The notes under the pieces: model-generated | What the model was told of the DNA's origin: nothing | The model's input: only the letters and a program-made list of their open reading frames with translations | Database searches by the model: none | In this document: positions 1 through 9,146 of the stretch, one piece after another | How positions within the stretch are numbered: position 1 is the stretch's first letter | Layout of the letters: every line of letters begins with the position of its first letter | Program-made: the position numbers and the translations under genes | Assembly (NCBI RefSeq): GCF_008065135.1 | Contig: NZ_CP042914.1 | Location: 1,798,001-1,862,000 of the forward strand | Reading direction: 5' to 3' | DNA length: 64,000 nt | Source of the DNA: Roseimaritima ulvae | Lineage (GTDB): Bacteria > Planctomycetota > Planctomycetia > Pirellulales > Pirellulaceae

Positions 1-732
1 ATTCGATCGCTACCGGATCTGTCTCAGCAAGGGCACGAGGCGACTCAGCAGGACCGCGGCTCACAGCCACAGCTTGTCGCCGCGGGGATCGGAGGAAAGC
101 CGACGTTGCGTTTCGACGGCAAGCGACAGTTCATGCATCTTGCCGGTCAAATTTTGCAGGGGCAGGCACAGACGATTCTGTGTGTTGTTCGCGATGATCA
201 CGGCTCGGGGCATCGCGAAGTGATCTCCAACTGGAATGGGCGGGCGGGCAATGCCGGTAGCTCTCTGTTCCTTGGCCTGACGGCGGACAATACCGTGCGC
301 TTCAGCGATGCCTTCTCGGCGGCTGGGAAGATAACGGAGCCGACCAAGCCGTTTTTGCTTACGGCCATCAATGGTCCGGAGCAGGCCAGCGTCTTTCAGA
401 ACGGTCGGTTGTTAAAGTCCGCGCCGACATTAGCCCGCCGACGGTTGGACACACCGTGGGTGATTGGCCAGCAGGGCAATATCGATGGTGAATACTGGAA
501 AGGCGATATCGCCGAAATTCGCGTCTACAACCGTGCGTTAAGCGATGAAGAACGTCAGACGGTCGAGCTGGAACTGGCGAAATACTACGACCTTCCGCGG
601 CCCACATTGGTGAAAGCAAAACCAAAACCAAAACCAAACCCAATGCAAGAACCGCTCAGCCCTCAACGCTTGGCATTGGCATCCCTCTGCCATGTGTTGA
701 TGAATTCAAATGAATTTCTGTTTGTGGATTAA
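1..732 (+). CDS. C-terminal part of a PSD1/DUF1553 planctomycete cytochrome-type protein with LamG insert (5' partial)
   Basis: The reading frame is open from base 1, so the gene begins before the window; a TTG at 106 is not a credible start. The visible 243 residues contain a concanavalin/LamG-like fold (FDGKRQF, then the DGEYWKGDIAEIRVYNRALSDEE signature split around residues 155-185) followed by the closing segment of the DUF1553 family (PQRLALASLCHVLMNSNEF, then LFVD). PSD1 proteins normally carry an N-terminal cytochrome-c domain, DUF1549 and DUF1553; only the tail is here. They are exported planctomycete proteins of unknown reaction, almost always encoded directly upstream of a DUF1501 gene, as is the case here (next start at 794). 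A Lys/Pro-rich linker joins LamG to the tail. Family assignment is firm; the substrate is unknown. Confidence 0.8.
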   Translation: MRSLPDLSQQGHEATQQDRGSQPQLVAAGIGGKPTLRFDGKRQFMHLAGQILQGQAQTILCVVRDDHGSGHREVISNWNGRAGNAGSSLFLGLTADNTVRFSDAFSAAGKITEPTKPFLLTAINGPEQASVFQNGRLLKSAPTLARRRLDTPWVIGQQGNIDGEYWKGDIAEIRVYNRALSDEERQTVELELAKYYDLPRPTLVKAKPKPKPNPMQEPLSPQRLALASLCHVLMNSNEFLFVD

Positions 733-793
733 GTATCGCGCAGGAAATCTTTGGCCTTTATCTTCCTTGTTTTTCAGACGTCAGGATTCCCAA

Positions 794-2233
794 ATGTCGA
801 ATAATTCGCAGTATCCCTGCGGTCAGACGCGGCGCCAGTTCGCCTGGCAGATGGGGCACGGTGTGGCCGGGTTGGCGATCGCGGACCTGCTGAGCCGTGG
901 TGGGTTCTTTTCGACGCGAGGCCAAACCGCCGAAGCCGCCGGTGCGCACTTGCCCAAGCCCCGAGCCAAGGCGTGCATCTTTCTGACGATGAATGGTGCT
1001 CCGTCGCAGGTCGACACCTTTGACTACAAACCCGCTCTGGAAAAATATGCCGGCCAACCGCTGCCTCCCGACCGCAAGTACATCAATTCCGGCGGTCGCA
1101 AAGTCGGTTATCTGACGCCGGCGTGGCGGAAGTTTCGTCCCGGTGGCGAGAGTGGACTGTTGGTCTCGGATTACTTTCCTCATGTTCGAAAACACGCTGA
1201 CAAATTGTGTGTGCTGAATTCCTGTCACACCGATAGCCACGCCCACGGATCGGCATTGGTGGCGACGAACACCGGCAAAACGCAGATCGGTCGACCGTCG
1301 CTGGGCAGTTGGGCCGTGTACGGACTGGGCACGGAAAACGAAGATCTACCCGGTTACGTTGTGATGCTGGACAAACGCGGCGGGCCCATCAGTGGTCAGC
1401 CTAACTGGGGCAGCGGATTCATGCCAGCGACGTATTCGGGAACGCTGTTTCGACCGGTAGGGGATCCGATCCTGGATCTCAAAGGGCCGCGTCACATGAC
1501 TCAGCAGGCTCAGCGGCAACAACTTGATTTCCTCGGCCAGTTAAACCAGCAACATCTGGACGCACGTCCCGGTGGTGGCGACCTGGCGGCTCGTATCAGC
1601 AGCTACGAATTGGCGTATCGCATGCAGGCGGCGACCCCGGAAGCCGTCGACTTGTCACAGGAAACGCAGGCCACGCTGGACATGTATGGCGTGGGGCGGA
1701 GTCCCACCGATGAATACGGACGCAATTGCTTGATCGCCCGACGATTGGTCGAACGCGGCGTGCGGTTTATTCAACTGTATTCAGGGGGCGGGCATCTGGA
1801 GGAAACTTGGGACGCGCACGCGGGCATCGAGTCCAATCACGGCCAACATGCCGCCGAAGTCGACCAGCCGATCGCGGCCTTGCTGACCGATTTAGAACGC
1901 CGCTCGCTGCTGGATGACACGCTGGTTATCTGGGGCGGAGAGTTTGGGCGGATGCCGTTCAGCGAGGGCAAGGATTCGCCGGGACGCAACCACAATCCGT
2001 ACGGCTACTCGATGTGGTTTGCCGGCGGCGGTACCAAGGGCGGCATGAACTATGGCAAGACAGACGAATTTGGATTCGAAGCCGTCGAGAACAAAGTACA
2101 CCTGCACGACCTCCACGCCACCATCTTGCACATCATGGGCCTGGACCACGAACTGCTGACCTACTTTCATCAAGGACGTGAGGAAAGTTTGACCGATGTC
2201 GCGGGCAAAGTGATTCACGACGTGCTGGCATGA
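794..2233 (+). CDS. DUF1501 family Tat-exported protein
   Basis: 479 residues. I start at ATG 794 because the twin-arginine signal (TRRQFAWQMGHGVAGLAIAD) then lies near the N-terminus; the frame stays open further upstream but without signal features. DUF1501 proteins belong to the alkaline-phosphatase-like superfamily. The typical motifs are visible: FLTMNGAPSQVDTFDYKP near residue 75, SDSHAHGSA-like metal-site residues (NSCHTDSHAHGSA) near residue 150, TWDAHAGI, and WGGEFGRMP with a following GRNHNP. The protein is expected outside the cytoplasmic membrane. It follows the PSD1/DUF1553 gene by 61 bases and is probably co-transcribed; the two families are a conserved planctomycete pair. The reaction catalysed is not established for this family. 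Confidence 0.9.
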   Translation: MSNNSQYPCGQTRRQFAWQMGHGVAGLAIADLLSRGGFFSTRGQTAEAAGAHLPKPRAKACIFLTMNGAPSQVDTFDYKPALEKYAGQPLPPDRKYINSGGRKVGYLTPAWRKFRPGGESGLLVSDYFPHVRKHADKLCVLNSCHTDSHAHGSALVATNTGKTQIGRPSLGSWAVYGLGTENEDLPGYVVMLDKRGGPISGQPNWGSGFMPATYSGTLFRPVGDPILDLKGPRHMTQQAQRQQLDFLGQLNQQHLDARPGGGDLAARISSYELAYRMQAATPEAVDLSQETQATLDMYGVGRSPTDEYGRNCLIARRLVERGVRFIQLYSGGGHLEETWDAHAGIESNHGQHAAEVDQPIAALLTDLERRSLLDDTLVIWGGEFGRMPFSEGKDSPGRNHNPYGYSMWFAGGGTKGGMNYGKTDEFGFEAVENKVHLHDLHATILHIMGLDHELLTYFHQGREESLTDVAGKVIHDVLA

Positions 2234-2383
2234 GCATGCGTGTCCCGGGGCTGGCAGATTGAGCCCGGCTGGACAGCGTCACTTGCTCGTAGCTACGCTC
2301 GCCAGAGCGTGGAAATCGTCGAGCATCCACCTTCTGGCGAAGGTAGCTACGAAGAGCCTGCGCAATAGGGCATTTCACCCTCC

Positions 2384-2560
2384 CTCGGGACGTGAAGTAT
2401 ATTAATGCCGGATTCACTTCACTCTCCCTCTGGGAGAGTCGAGCGTCAGCGAGGAGAGGGCGACCGCGCCGCCGCACAAGAACCTCCCCTCGCTAAGGCT
2501 CGACCCTCCTTGAAAAGGAGGGTGAAGGGGGCCGTATGACAATTCAATGCTACGAAGTCA
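2384..2560 (+). repeat. Repeat A copy 1 (MITE-like, right end degenerate)
   Basis: Shares an internal block with 13485-13684, 41141-41331 and, inverted, 29687-29879: CTCCCTCTGGGAGAG, then a stretch with GCGAGGAGAGGGCGACCGCG, then CCTCCCCTCGCTAAGGCTCG and a hairpin CCCTCCTTgaaaAGGAGGG. The left terminus CTCGGGACGTGAAGTATATTA matches the terminal repeat of copy 3; the right terminus is decayed. No coding content. The remaining bases 2234-2383 hold no gene that I can see. Confidence 0.8.
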
Positions 2561-2581
2561 GGCGGCTCGACTAGCAACAAG

Positions 2582-3130
2582 TCAATGTTCTGCTGCGTGA
2601 TCGTCGTGGGCTTGCTCTGCAAAGTCGGCCGTGTACGGCGTGCCATCGACGACGCCGGTCATGGTGCCGGCGTATTCCTTGACCACGCCCAGTTTTTCGT
2701 GAGTGCCGACAAATCGTGAGGACTCGCCTTCGGGATCCCCTTCCTGGGGCTGCGCGGCCAGCGTGACCTGCATCGGCGGATCGACGATGCTCAGCTCGAT
2801 CGATTCCGCATCAATGGGCGTGGCGGTTTTCTCGTCGCTGCCTAGTACATACACGGTGGCTTGTTGCTGGTCGTGGTCGACGGTGAATTCAACGTGGTAC
2901 TTTCCACCTCCCCAGTCCCCGACCGTGCCGTCGTGCGGTCCGGCTCCGTGCCCGTGTCCGGCCATGCTGTGGTCGGTGGAATCGTCGTGCGGATGGTCAT
3001 GCCCGTGATCATCGGCTGCGGAAAATTGCGGCGGCGCTTCCTCGGTTGGTGGCGACGATGGTTTGCAGCCCAGGCTCGCGATCAGACAGCTGGCCGCGAC
3101 GATCATCAATGGAATGCTGTTAAACTTCAT
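2582..3130 (-). CDS. His-rich secreted lipoprotein of metal-efflux locus
   Basis: 182 residues starting at ATG 3130; the open frame upstream only reads through repeat B and is not gene. The N-terminus is a lipoprotein signal (hydrophobic stretch then LIASLGC lipobox). Residues about 38-70 are packed with His/Asp (ADDHGHDHPHDDSTDHS, then HGHGAGPHDG), and the C-terminus ends in AHDDHAAEH, so the protein probably binds divalent metal such as zinc, copper or cobalt. The middle (KYHVEFTVDHDQQQATVYVLG) resembles small planctomycete proteins found beside RND metal pumps. It is the last gene of the 9767-2582 minus-strand series, 61 bases after the pump gene. I infer a periplasmic metal-chaperone or buffer role; enzymatic activity is not suggested. 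Confidence 0.75.
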   Translation of the reverse strand: MKFNSIPLMIVAASCLIASLGCKPSSPPTEEAPPQFSAADDHGHDHPHDDSTDHSMAGHGHGAGPHDGTVGDWGGGKYHVEFTVDHDQQQATVYVLGSDEKTATPIDAESIELSIVDPPMQVTLAAQPQEGDPEGESSRFVGTHEKLGVVKEYAGTMTGVVDGTPYTADFAEQAHDDHAAEH

Positions 3131-3191
3131 CGTATCTCTCCTCGAAACAGGGATGTTGGCGAGTTCACGTGAACCCACCGGTAAAACGAAA

Positions 3192-6100
3192 TCAGGGTTT
3201 AGGCAGTGGGCGGGTCGGGAGACCTGCCCACAACGTCGTGCCCGTGGGCGGGTCGGGAGACCTGCCCACAACGTCGGGCGGGTCGGGAGACCCTCCCACA
3301 ACGTCGGGCGGGTCGGGAGACCCGCCCACAACGCCGGGCGGGTCGGGAGACCCGACCACAACGGCAAGGGGATCCACACCGGATTGAGACTGTTCCACCA
3401 AATTCGCAGCCGCTCGGCCGCTGAATTTCCAGAACAGCCCTGGGTGGATTAAAAATTCGCAAAACGTCGACGTGGTTAAGCCTCCTAGAATCACGGTCGC
3501 AACCGGGTAGAGGATCTCTCGGCCGGGCTCTTGGCCGCCCAACACCAACGGGATCAGACCGATGCCGGCCGTTAATGCCGTCATCAACACAGGCGCCAAT
3601 CGTTCCAGACTGCCACGCAGGATCATGCTCTGCGTAAAGCCTTCGCCTTCCTCTTTCATCAGGTGGAAGTAATGCGTGACCAGTAGGATCCCGTTGCGGA
3701 CCGCGATCCCGCCGAGTGAAATGAAACCGACTAGGCTGGCGACCGTCAGGTTCTGTTGCGTGATGACCAACGCCAACACGCCACCGATAAACGCCGTCGG
3801 CAGGGCGTTCAAAATCTGCAGCACGATCCGTATGGATGGGAACAGCAACAGCAGTACGACGAACATCCCCACCACCGAGAGGGCAGCCAGAATGATGATC
3901 AAACGCGTGGCACGTTGTTGGCTTTCGAATTGGCCGCCGTATTCAATGAAGTAGCCCACGGGAAGCTCGACTTGTTGATCGACGTTGCTTTGAATCTGTG
4001 CCACGGCGCTGGCTAGGTCGCGTCCCTGGGTATTGCAGCGAATCACAATTCGACGGCGAGCGTTCTCGCGGTTGATCGAATTCGGTCCAAAACCTTCGCC
4101 GATGTCAGCAACCTCACGCAGTTCGATCTGACCTCGTTCACGTTGGCCCTCGGAATGCGGAAGGTCGATCCGCAAACGTCCCAGATTGGCGTAATCGGTG
4201 CGATGCGTTTCTTCCAAACGGACCAGCAGGTCAAAACGCCGCTGGCCTTCCAAAACCTGCGAGACGACTTCGCCCTGCAGTGCGGTCTGCAGCACATCGG
4301 CAACGTACTGCCGCGTCAATCCGTACAAAGCCAGATCTTGTGCGCGGAGCGCGATGTGCAGTTCGGAGGTCTCGCGAATCGGTTCGACCACCGGCGGCGT
4401 GATGCCCGGAATGTCCTGGATCGAGCTCTTGACTTGCTCGGCGGTCCGCTGCAGGACACCCAGGTCATCGCCGTAGATCTTAATCGCGATCTGGGCATAC
4501 ACGCCCGAGACCATATGGCTGATCAGGTGAGCCAGCGGTTGCTCGACTTCGATGTCCACCCCCGGGGCCTCGTCGCGAATCCGCGCCGATAGGACCGCCA
4601 GAATCTGTTCTCGATGCGTGTCCGCCTCGGGGTTCATACTGAGGATGTATTCGCCGAAGTTGACGGGCGAAGCGTGCTCGTCCATCTCCGCGCGACCGGT
4701 GCGACGAACGAAGTGCAAAATCTGGCCATCGGGATTCTGCGGCGTTTTTTGCATCGACTGAAACACCGCGTCGATCGTCCCGGAAACCTGATTGGAGGCC
4801 TGCAGCGACGATCCTGGCGGCAAAGTAACGTTTACCTGCACACTACCTTCATCGAACGGGGGCAGGAAGTTGCGTCCCAATCGAGCCATCTGCCAGCCGG
4901 CCAGGATGACCAATAACCAAGTCAACGCCAGCAGGGCTGCGGGCATCGCCATGCTGAGCCGAATGAAGTAGCTGGCCGCCGATTTTAAACCTCTCAGCAA
5001 CAGCCCGTCTTGCTCACGGTGGGTCGCGTTCGACTGCGGCAGCAGATAATACGACAGCACCGGCGTGACCGTCAGCGAAACCAGGAAGGACGCCAGAATC
5101 GAAACGATGTAGGCAAATCCCAAGGGGGCAAATAATCGGCCTTCGACACCGGAAAGTGCAAACAGAGGCAGGAACACCAGGATCACCACGGCCGTTCCGA
5201 AGAGGATCGCGCTGCGGATTTCCTTGCTGGCTTCATAAACAACTCGAATCGGTGCTTGGGGGCGTCCGGCACGGTTATTGTCCTTCAGACGCCGGAAAAT
5301 GTTTTCCACATCGACGATCGCGTCATCGACCAGCTCGCCCATGGCAACGGCGATTCCACCCAGCGTCATTACATTGATCGAAAGTTCCGTGCCCCCGATC
5401 CAGCTGATCAGTCGAAACACCAGCGTGGTCAGTACCAGGGAAAGCGGAATCGCCGTCAGCGTGATAAAGGTGGTGCGGAAGTTCAACAGAAACAGGAACA
5501 GCACGATGATGACCAGCGTCGCTCCGATCACCAACGCTTCGGCGACGTTGAAGATACCGCGATCGATGAAATTCTTCAGGCGAAACAGTTCCGAATTGAT
5601 CACGATGTCGGCCGGCAACGATGCTTCGACTTCTGCGAACGCCGAGGCCACGTTCTCCGTCAGCTCGCGGGTATCGACGTGCGGCTGTTTGACGGTTGTA
5701 AATACGATCCCCGGGTGACCGTCGATACTCCCGTCGCCGCGTTTCAGTTCGGGCCCTTCAACGACCCGAGCGACCTGCTCCAGCAACACGGCTCGTTTGG
5801 GATGTTTAACAATCGGGACGGCCTTGAGATCCTCGATGACCGCTTCCGACCCCGGGCCGAGACGTCCCAGGATCCGGATTGGACGTTCGGTTTCGCCGGT
5901 GATCGCAAAGCCACCGCTGGTATTGATGTTGCTTTCCCGCAGCGCCTGCTCGACATCTTGAACCGTGACGTTGTATTCCAGCAGCGCCGTGGGATCGAGC
6001 AGAATTTGGTATTGTTTGCGGTCGCCGCCCTGCATGAAGACTTCGGCAACCCCGGTCACCTTCAGCAGCCGCGGACGAATGATCCAGTCCGCCACGGTGC

Positions 6101-6827
6101 GTAGTTCCAGCTGGCGTTTGGCGTCCGAGTGGAATTCAGCGGTCAGCGTTTCGCCATCAATCTGCACGGTTGCCGTACCTACCGGGGGCGGTTGCGGTTG
6201 CCGTCCGTCGCTGCTGCCGGGCTGCCAATCGACCTGCTGCGGTTCGACGCGTTGCCAGGTTTGCAAATCGTGCCGGTCGCCGGGTTCCCACACCAAAATC
6301 TGCGGTAGCTGGTCGTCGCCGGTGACCAGTTCGGCCATCCGGCTGGACGATCCCAATTGGGCCAGTCGGCCTCCGCTGGGGCCGGCTTGCCGATAGATTC
6401 CGGCAATCACGATCTGCCCCATGATCGAGGAGGGCGGCGTCATTTGAGGCCGGATCCCCTCGGGCAAAATGCCCTCCAGCGTGGTCAGACGTTCTTGGAC
6501 CGTTTGGCGAGCAAAGCGGATTTGGGTCGACCAATCAAATTCGACGTAGATCACATTCAGTCCGGCCGTGGTCTGGCTGCGGACCGCTTGCACGCCACTG
6601 GCCCCCATCAAGGCGATCTCGATCGGCTGTGTGACCAGGGTTTCGACTTCCTCGGTCGCCAGTCCCGGTGCCTCGGTGATGATTACCACGCGAGGCCGAT
6701 CGAGGTCGGGAAAGACGTCGATCGACATTTGCGTCGCCAGGTACGAGCCGTACACCAGCACCGCCAAGCTGACGACCAGGACCAGCATCCTGTAGCGAAG
6801 CGAAAAGCGAATGATCGAATCGAGCAT
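3192..6827 (-). CDS. CusA/CzcA-type heavy-metal RND efflux pump (HME-RND)
   Basis: 1211 residues from ATG 6827 (a TTG one codon upstream is less likely). It is an inner-membrane proton-driven exporter of metal cations. Visible features: TM1 at residues 10-30; porter domains; the central membrane block with GGIAVAMGELVDDAIVDVEN, the proton-relay type acidic motif of HME-RND pumps; a second half starting near ALLALTWLLVILAGW; and the closing GGIAVRNGILLVTHY / GGLTTSTFCEFLIHPGLFW block typical of CusA/CzcA. The family body ends near FWKFSGRAAANL; the last 60 or so residues are an odd low-complexity tail made of VVGGSPDPPD repeats encoded by repeat B. The adaptor gene lies 69 bases upstream. No outer-membrane channel gene is nearby. 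The metal (Cu/Ag versus Zn/Co/Cd) cannot be read from the sequence. Confidence 0.93.
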   Translation of the reverse strand: MLDSIIRFSLRYRMLVLVVSLAVLVYGSYLATQMSIDVFPDLDRPRVVIITEAPGLATEEVETLVTQPIEIALMGASGVQAVRSQTTAGLNVIYVEFDWSTQIRFARQTVQERLTTLEGILPEGIRPQMTPPSSIMGQIVIAGIYRQAGPSGGRLAQLGSSSRMAELVTGDDQLPQILVWEPGDRHDLQTWQRVEPQQVDWQPGSSDGRQPQPPPVGTATVQIDGETLTAEFHSDAKRQLELRTVADWIIRPRLLKVTGVAEVFMQGGDRKQYQILLDPTALLEYNVTVQDVEQALRESNINTSGGFAITGETERPIRILGRLGPGSEAVIEDLKAVPIVKHPKRAVLLEQVARVVEGPELKRGDGSIDGHPGIVFTTVKQPHVDTRELTENVASAFAEVEASLPADIVINSELFRLKNFIDRGIFNVAEALVIGATLVIIVLFLFLLNFRTTFITLTAIPLSLVLTTLVFRLISWIGGTELSINVMTLGGIAVAMGELVDDAIVDVENIFRRLKDNNRAGRPQAPIRVVYEASKEIRSAILFGTAVVILVFLPLFALSGVEGRLFAPLGFAYIVSILASFLVSLTVTPVLSYYLLPQSNATHREQDGLLLRGLKSAASYFIRLSMAMPAALLALTWLLVILAGWQMARLGRNFLPPFDEGSVQVNVTLPPGSSLQASNQVSGTIDAVFQSMQKTPQNPDGQILHFVRRTGRAEMDEHASPVNFGEYILSMNPEADTHREQILAVLSARIRDEAPGVDIEVEQPLAHLISHMVSGVYAQIAIKIYGDDLGVLQRTAEQVKSSIQDIPGITPPVVEPIRETSELHIALRAQDLALYGLTRQYVADVLQTALQGEVVSQVLEGQRRFDLLVRLEETHRTDYANLGRLRIDLPHSEGQRERGQIELREVADIGEGFGPNSINRENARRRIVIRCNTQGRDLASAVAQIQSNVDQQVELPVGYFIEYGGQFESQQRATRLIIILAALSVVGMFVVLLLLFPSIRIVLQILNALPTAFIGGVLALVITQQNLTVASLVGFISLGGIAVRNGILLVTHYFHLMKEEGEGFTQSMILRGSLERLAPVLMTALTAGIGLIPLVLGGQEPGREILYPVATVILGGLTTSTFCEFLIHPGLFWKFSGRAAANLVEQSQSGVDPLAVVVGSPDPPGVVGGSPDPPDVVGGSPDPPDVVGRSPDPPTGTTLWAGLPTRPLPKP
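3209..3365. repeat. Repeat B tandem block inside the 3' end of the RND pump gene
   Basis: About five copies of a 30-base unit (GGGCGGGTCGGGAGACCCGC, then CCACAACGTC), each containing the palindrome GGGCGGGTCGGGAGACCCGCCC. It is the same sequence family as the repeats at 45822-46130 and 46725-47362 that surround the RAYT transposase. Here the block lies in frame in the pump gene and encodes a 10-residue repeat of the type VVGGSPDPPD. Confidence 0.9.
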
Positions 6828-6896
6828 CAAAGGGCCAATAGGTTCTTGGTTGAAACGTTTTTCTGTGCAATGTCGAGCCGGCTACGCGACTGTCCG

Positions 6897-8318
6897 TTAA
6901 TGAGCGGCGTGTACCGTTCCGTCGGGGTGAACGTGTAACCCGGGTTGTTCCCCGCTGGCGGATTGCGCCTTCAAAACCCGATTCAACGATGCCGCGCTGT
7001 TTTGCGCTAAGAACACGCCCGGGGTGATGCTGCCATCGTTGGCAATGACAACGGAATCCCGGTCCTCGTGCACCACGTGCACCGGAAGTTGCTTGAAGAG
7101 GTCGCCGTTTTGTCGAAACACGTAAGCCTCGGGGCCTTCCCGCACGACGGCTTCGGAGGGCAACACAAACACGTCTTCGTATTTCTCCACCGGCACGTAA
7201 ATTCGGGCTCGCTGGCCCGGACGAAATCTCCATACGACGAAGGTGTTGTTTTGATCGGAAAAGGATCGCGACTGATTCTGCAGCGGGACAAAGAAGTCCA
7301 GCGTGCGACTGGCTGGATCGATCGAATTGGACAAGTGTCGGATCAAGAACGTCTGTTCCAACGCAGGCCAATCCGCCTCGGCATCTTCGACAAACTCGAT
7401 GCGTAGGGGACGTCGCTGCTGTGCCGCTTGTTCCAAATGCAGGGCCTCCCGTTTGAAAGCATGCCCGACGACGTACAACGATTGATGATTGGCCAGGCTG
7501 GCCAGCACTTGCCCGGCTTGGACCTGTTGGCCAAGTTCTACCTTCAAGTCTTGCACTTCGTACACGATTGCAGCGTCGGCAGCCGCTTCAAAGTTGACCA
7601 ACTGAACCGGTTCGCCGCCCGTGGGAAACAGGCTGGCCGTCTGGTCGGTCACGGGAGGCGTGGACACCTCAATCGTAGAGACAAACGTGCCGTTGGCGAC
7701 TTGTTCGATTTGTGCTGGAGCCAACCCTCTGGTCAGCAAGTCCTGTCGGTAAGCTTGAATCAGCGTGTTTTGACGGCTGAGTTGGTTGCGGAGTTCGATC
7801 AGGCGGGTCTCCGGCACGGCGCCACGCTGAGCGGCCGCCGCGAGACGTTCGATTTGCTGCTGAATCAACTCGATTTCACGGCTGGCTTTGAACAATTCCG
7901 ACTGTGTGTTTTGCAGGTACTCGCTGAACAGGCGGAGCGTAAACAAGGGTTGATTGGCCTGCAGCGTATCGCCCGGATAGGCATGGATTTGGCTGACAAC
8001 TCCAACCGCTGGAGATGTGACCCCACGGTCCGATAGTCCGGGCCGATCGGCGATCTGACCGGGGATTAGCACCGTTCGCCAATAGGCTTGTGGGCGCGCC
8101 GCCAGCGCGACGAGCCCCAGATTCTTACGAGCTTGGGTACTGATTTCCAACACCGTCTGCTTCTCGTTCGGCGACGCAGCGGTGGATGCCGAGGGTGTTT
8201 CCACGGCAGGCCCGGCGTTAAACAACGGATCGCGGAAGTACCACAGCGCGGCCACAACCGCCATGGTGATCGTGGCAGCGGCCAGCGTTGTCAGCAGGCG
8301 TTTTGATAAAGGTTTCAT
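6897..8318 (-). CDS. RND efflux periplasmic adaptor (CusB/CzcB-like membrane fusion protein)
   Basis: 473 residues. An N-terminal membrane anchor (residues 8-26) precedes a beta-barrel/lipoyl/alpha-hairpin adaptor: GVVSQIHAYPGDTLQANQPL is the first lipoyl half, the helical hairpin spans about 125-210 (long Gln/Leu-rich helices), LKVELGQQVQAGQVLASL is the second lipoyl half, and the barrel includes FRPGQRARIYVPVE and FVLPSEAVVREG. The protein would bridge the inner-membrane pump to an outer-membrane channel. The C-terminus ends in HVHPDGTVHAAH, a short His tail that could sense or bind metal. It precedes the pump gene by 69 bases on the same strand; the two are almost certainly one transcript. 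Confidence 0.92.
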   Translation of the reverse strand: MKPLSKRLLTTLAAATITMAVVAALWYFRDPLFNAGPAVETPSASTAASPNEKQTVLEISTQARKNLGLVALAARPQAYWRTVLIPGQIADRPGLSDRGVTSPAVGVVSQIHAYPGDTLQANQPLFTLRLFSEYLQNTQSELFKASREIELIQQQIERLAAAAQRGAVPETRLIELRNQLSRQNTLIQAYRQDLLTRGLAPAQIEQVANGTFVSTIEVSTPPVTDQTASLFPTGGEPVQLVNFEAAADAAIVYEVQDLKVELGQQVQAGQVLASLANHQSLYVVGHAFKREALHLEQAAQQRRPLRIEFVEDAEADWPALEQTFLIRHLSNSIDPASRTLDFFVPLQNQSRSFSDQNNTFVVWRFRPGQRARIYVPVEKYEDVFVLPSEAVVREGPEAYVFRQNGDLFKQLPVHVVHEDRDSVVIANDGSITPGVFLAQNSAASLNRVLKAQSASGEQPGLHVHPDGTVHAAH

Positions 8319-8365
8319 TTGAGTTTGCCGTGGAAGATGCCAAACAGGTTGGTGGGGTACGCCCC

Positions 8366-8585
8366 GATCAGCCGCATCGCGCTAGCGACCGGTTCTCGCG
8401 CGCAACATCGTCGTCTGTGAAAACCGGGGGCTAGCGCCCTGCGGCTGATGTCGATCAGCCGTATCGCGCTAGTGACCGGTTCTTGCGCGCAACATCGTTG
8501 CCTGTAATAACCGTGGGCTAGCGCCCTGCGGCTGATGTCGATCAGCCGTATCGCGCTAGCGACCGGTTCTCACACGCAACGTCCG
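8366..8585. repeat. Repeat C: two and a half tandem 87-base palindromic units
   Basis: Units begin at 8366, 8453 and 8540 with GATCAGCCG. Each unit contains inverted arms, ATCAGCCGcatCGCGCTAGC near its start and GGGCTAGCGCCCTGCGGCTG near its end, so each can fold into a long hairpin. The block fills almost all of the 267 bases between two same-strand genes. Related single, diverged copies lie at 13194-13300 and 50541-50615. Confidence 0.9.
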
Positions 8586-9065
8586 TTACAACCGCAGAGA
8601 GGCGGTTTGAAGATAGATCGGTAGGTTGCCATACCGGTCGGGCGGATTACAGCTCGCCGAATCAACCGCCGTCGATGGTTTTAGCTCGTCGCAGCACCAC
8701 ATCGATGCCAAAACGACCGGGCAGGGATCGTTCACCTTGTCGATTCGCCCGGAAACCGTCACACCACCGGCGAAATAAATAGCGTCGGCGTCGTGATCGC
8801 GGTGATTCGATAGAAGCGAATTGGCAGTATTGAACTCGACGCCGGCGTGCGGATGCCCATGATCATGCGACGGTTCGTCACCATGAGCATTCTGGTGCCC
8901 GCGTGGATGCGGCTCCTGACTTTGACCGGAGATTGCCCCAACGTGTAGGTGCGGACGTTGGCCGTGGGTCTCAGAACCGCTTACACCACTTCCGCCATGT
9001 GCATGGGCAGAACACTGCCCCAGCAGGAACATCGGGATCAGCAGTAGGGAGACAACACGGTTCAT
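8586..9065 (-). CDS. Small His-rich secreted protein upstream of RND adaptor
   Basis: 159 residues from ATG 9065, chosen because a signal peptide (RVVSLLLIPMFLLGQCSAHA) then starts immediately; the upstream in-frame ATG at 9116 would add a charged N-terminus. After the signal, His-rich runs (HGQRPHLHVG, HPRGHQNAHGDEPSHDHGHP) suggest metal binding. The C-terminal half has CPVVLASMWCCDELKPST with clustered Cys. I do not recognise the family. Position and composition point to a periplasmic metal-binding accessory of the efflux system. The Q-C in the signal could be a weak lipobox. It is separated from the adaptor gene by palindromic repeat C. Confidence 0.65.
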   Translation of the reverse strand: MNRVVSLLLIPMFLLGQCSAHAHGGSGVSGSETHGQRPHLHVGAISGQSQEPHPRGHQNAHGDEPSHDHGHPHAGVEFNTANSLLSNHRDHDADAIYFAGGVTVSGRIDKVNDPCPVVLASMWCCDELKPSTAVDSASCNPPDRYGNLPIYLQTASLRL

Positions 9066-9146
9066 TCGCTGGAAGGGCCGGCCGTTGTAAGAATCGGGGA
9101 GGCGTTTGCACTCCAATTGTAGGCCCGCTCGCCGTTGATGACCAGT

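Noticed and set aside
3131-3379. N-terminal extension of the His-rich lipoprotein gene
   Set aside because: This is the other reading frame of repeat B; the lipobox signal at 3130 fixes the start.
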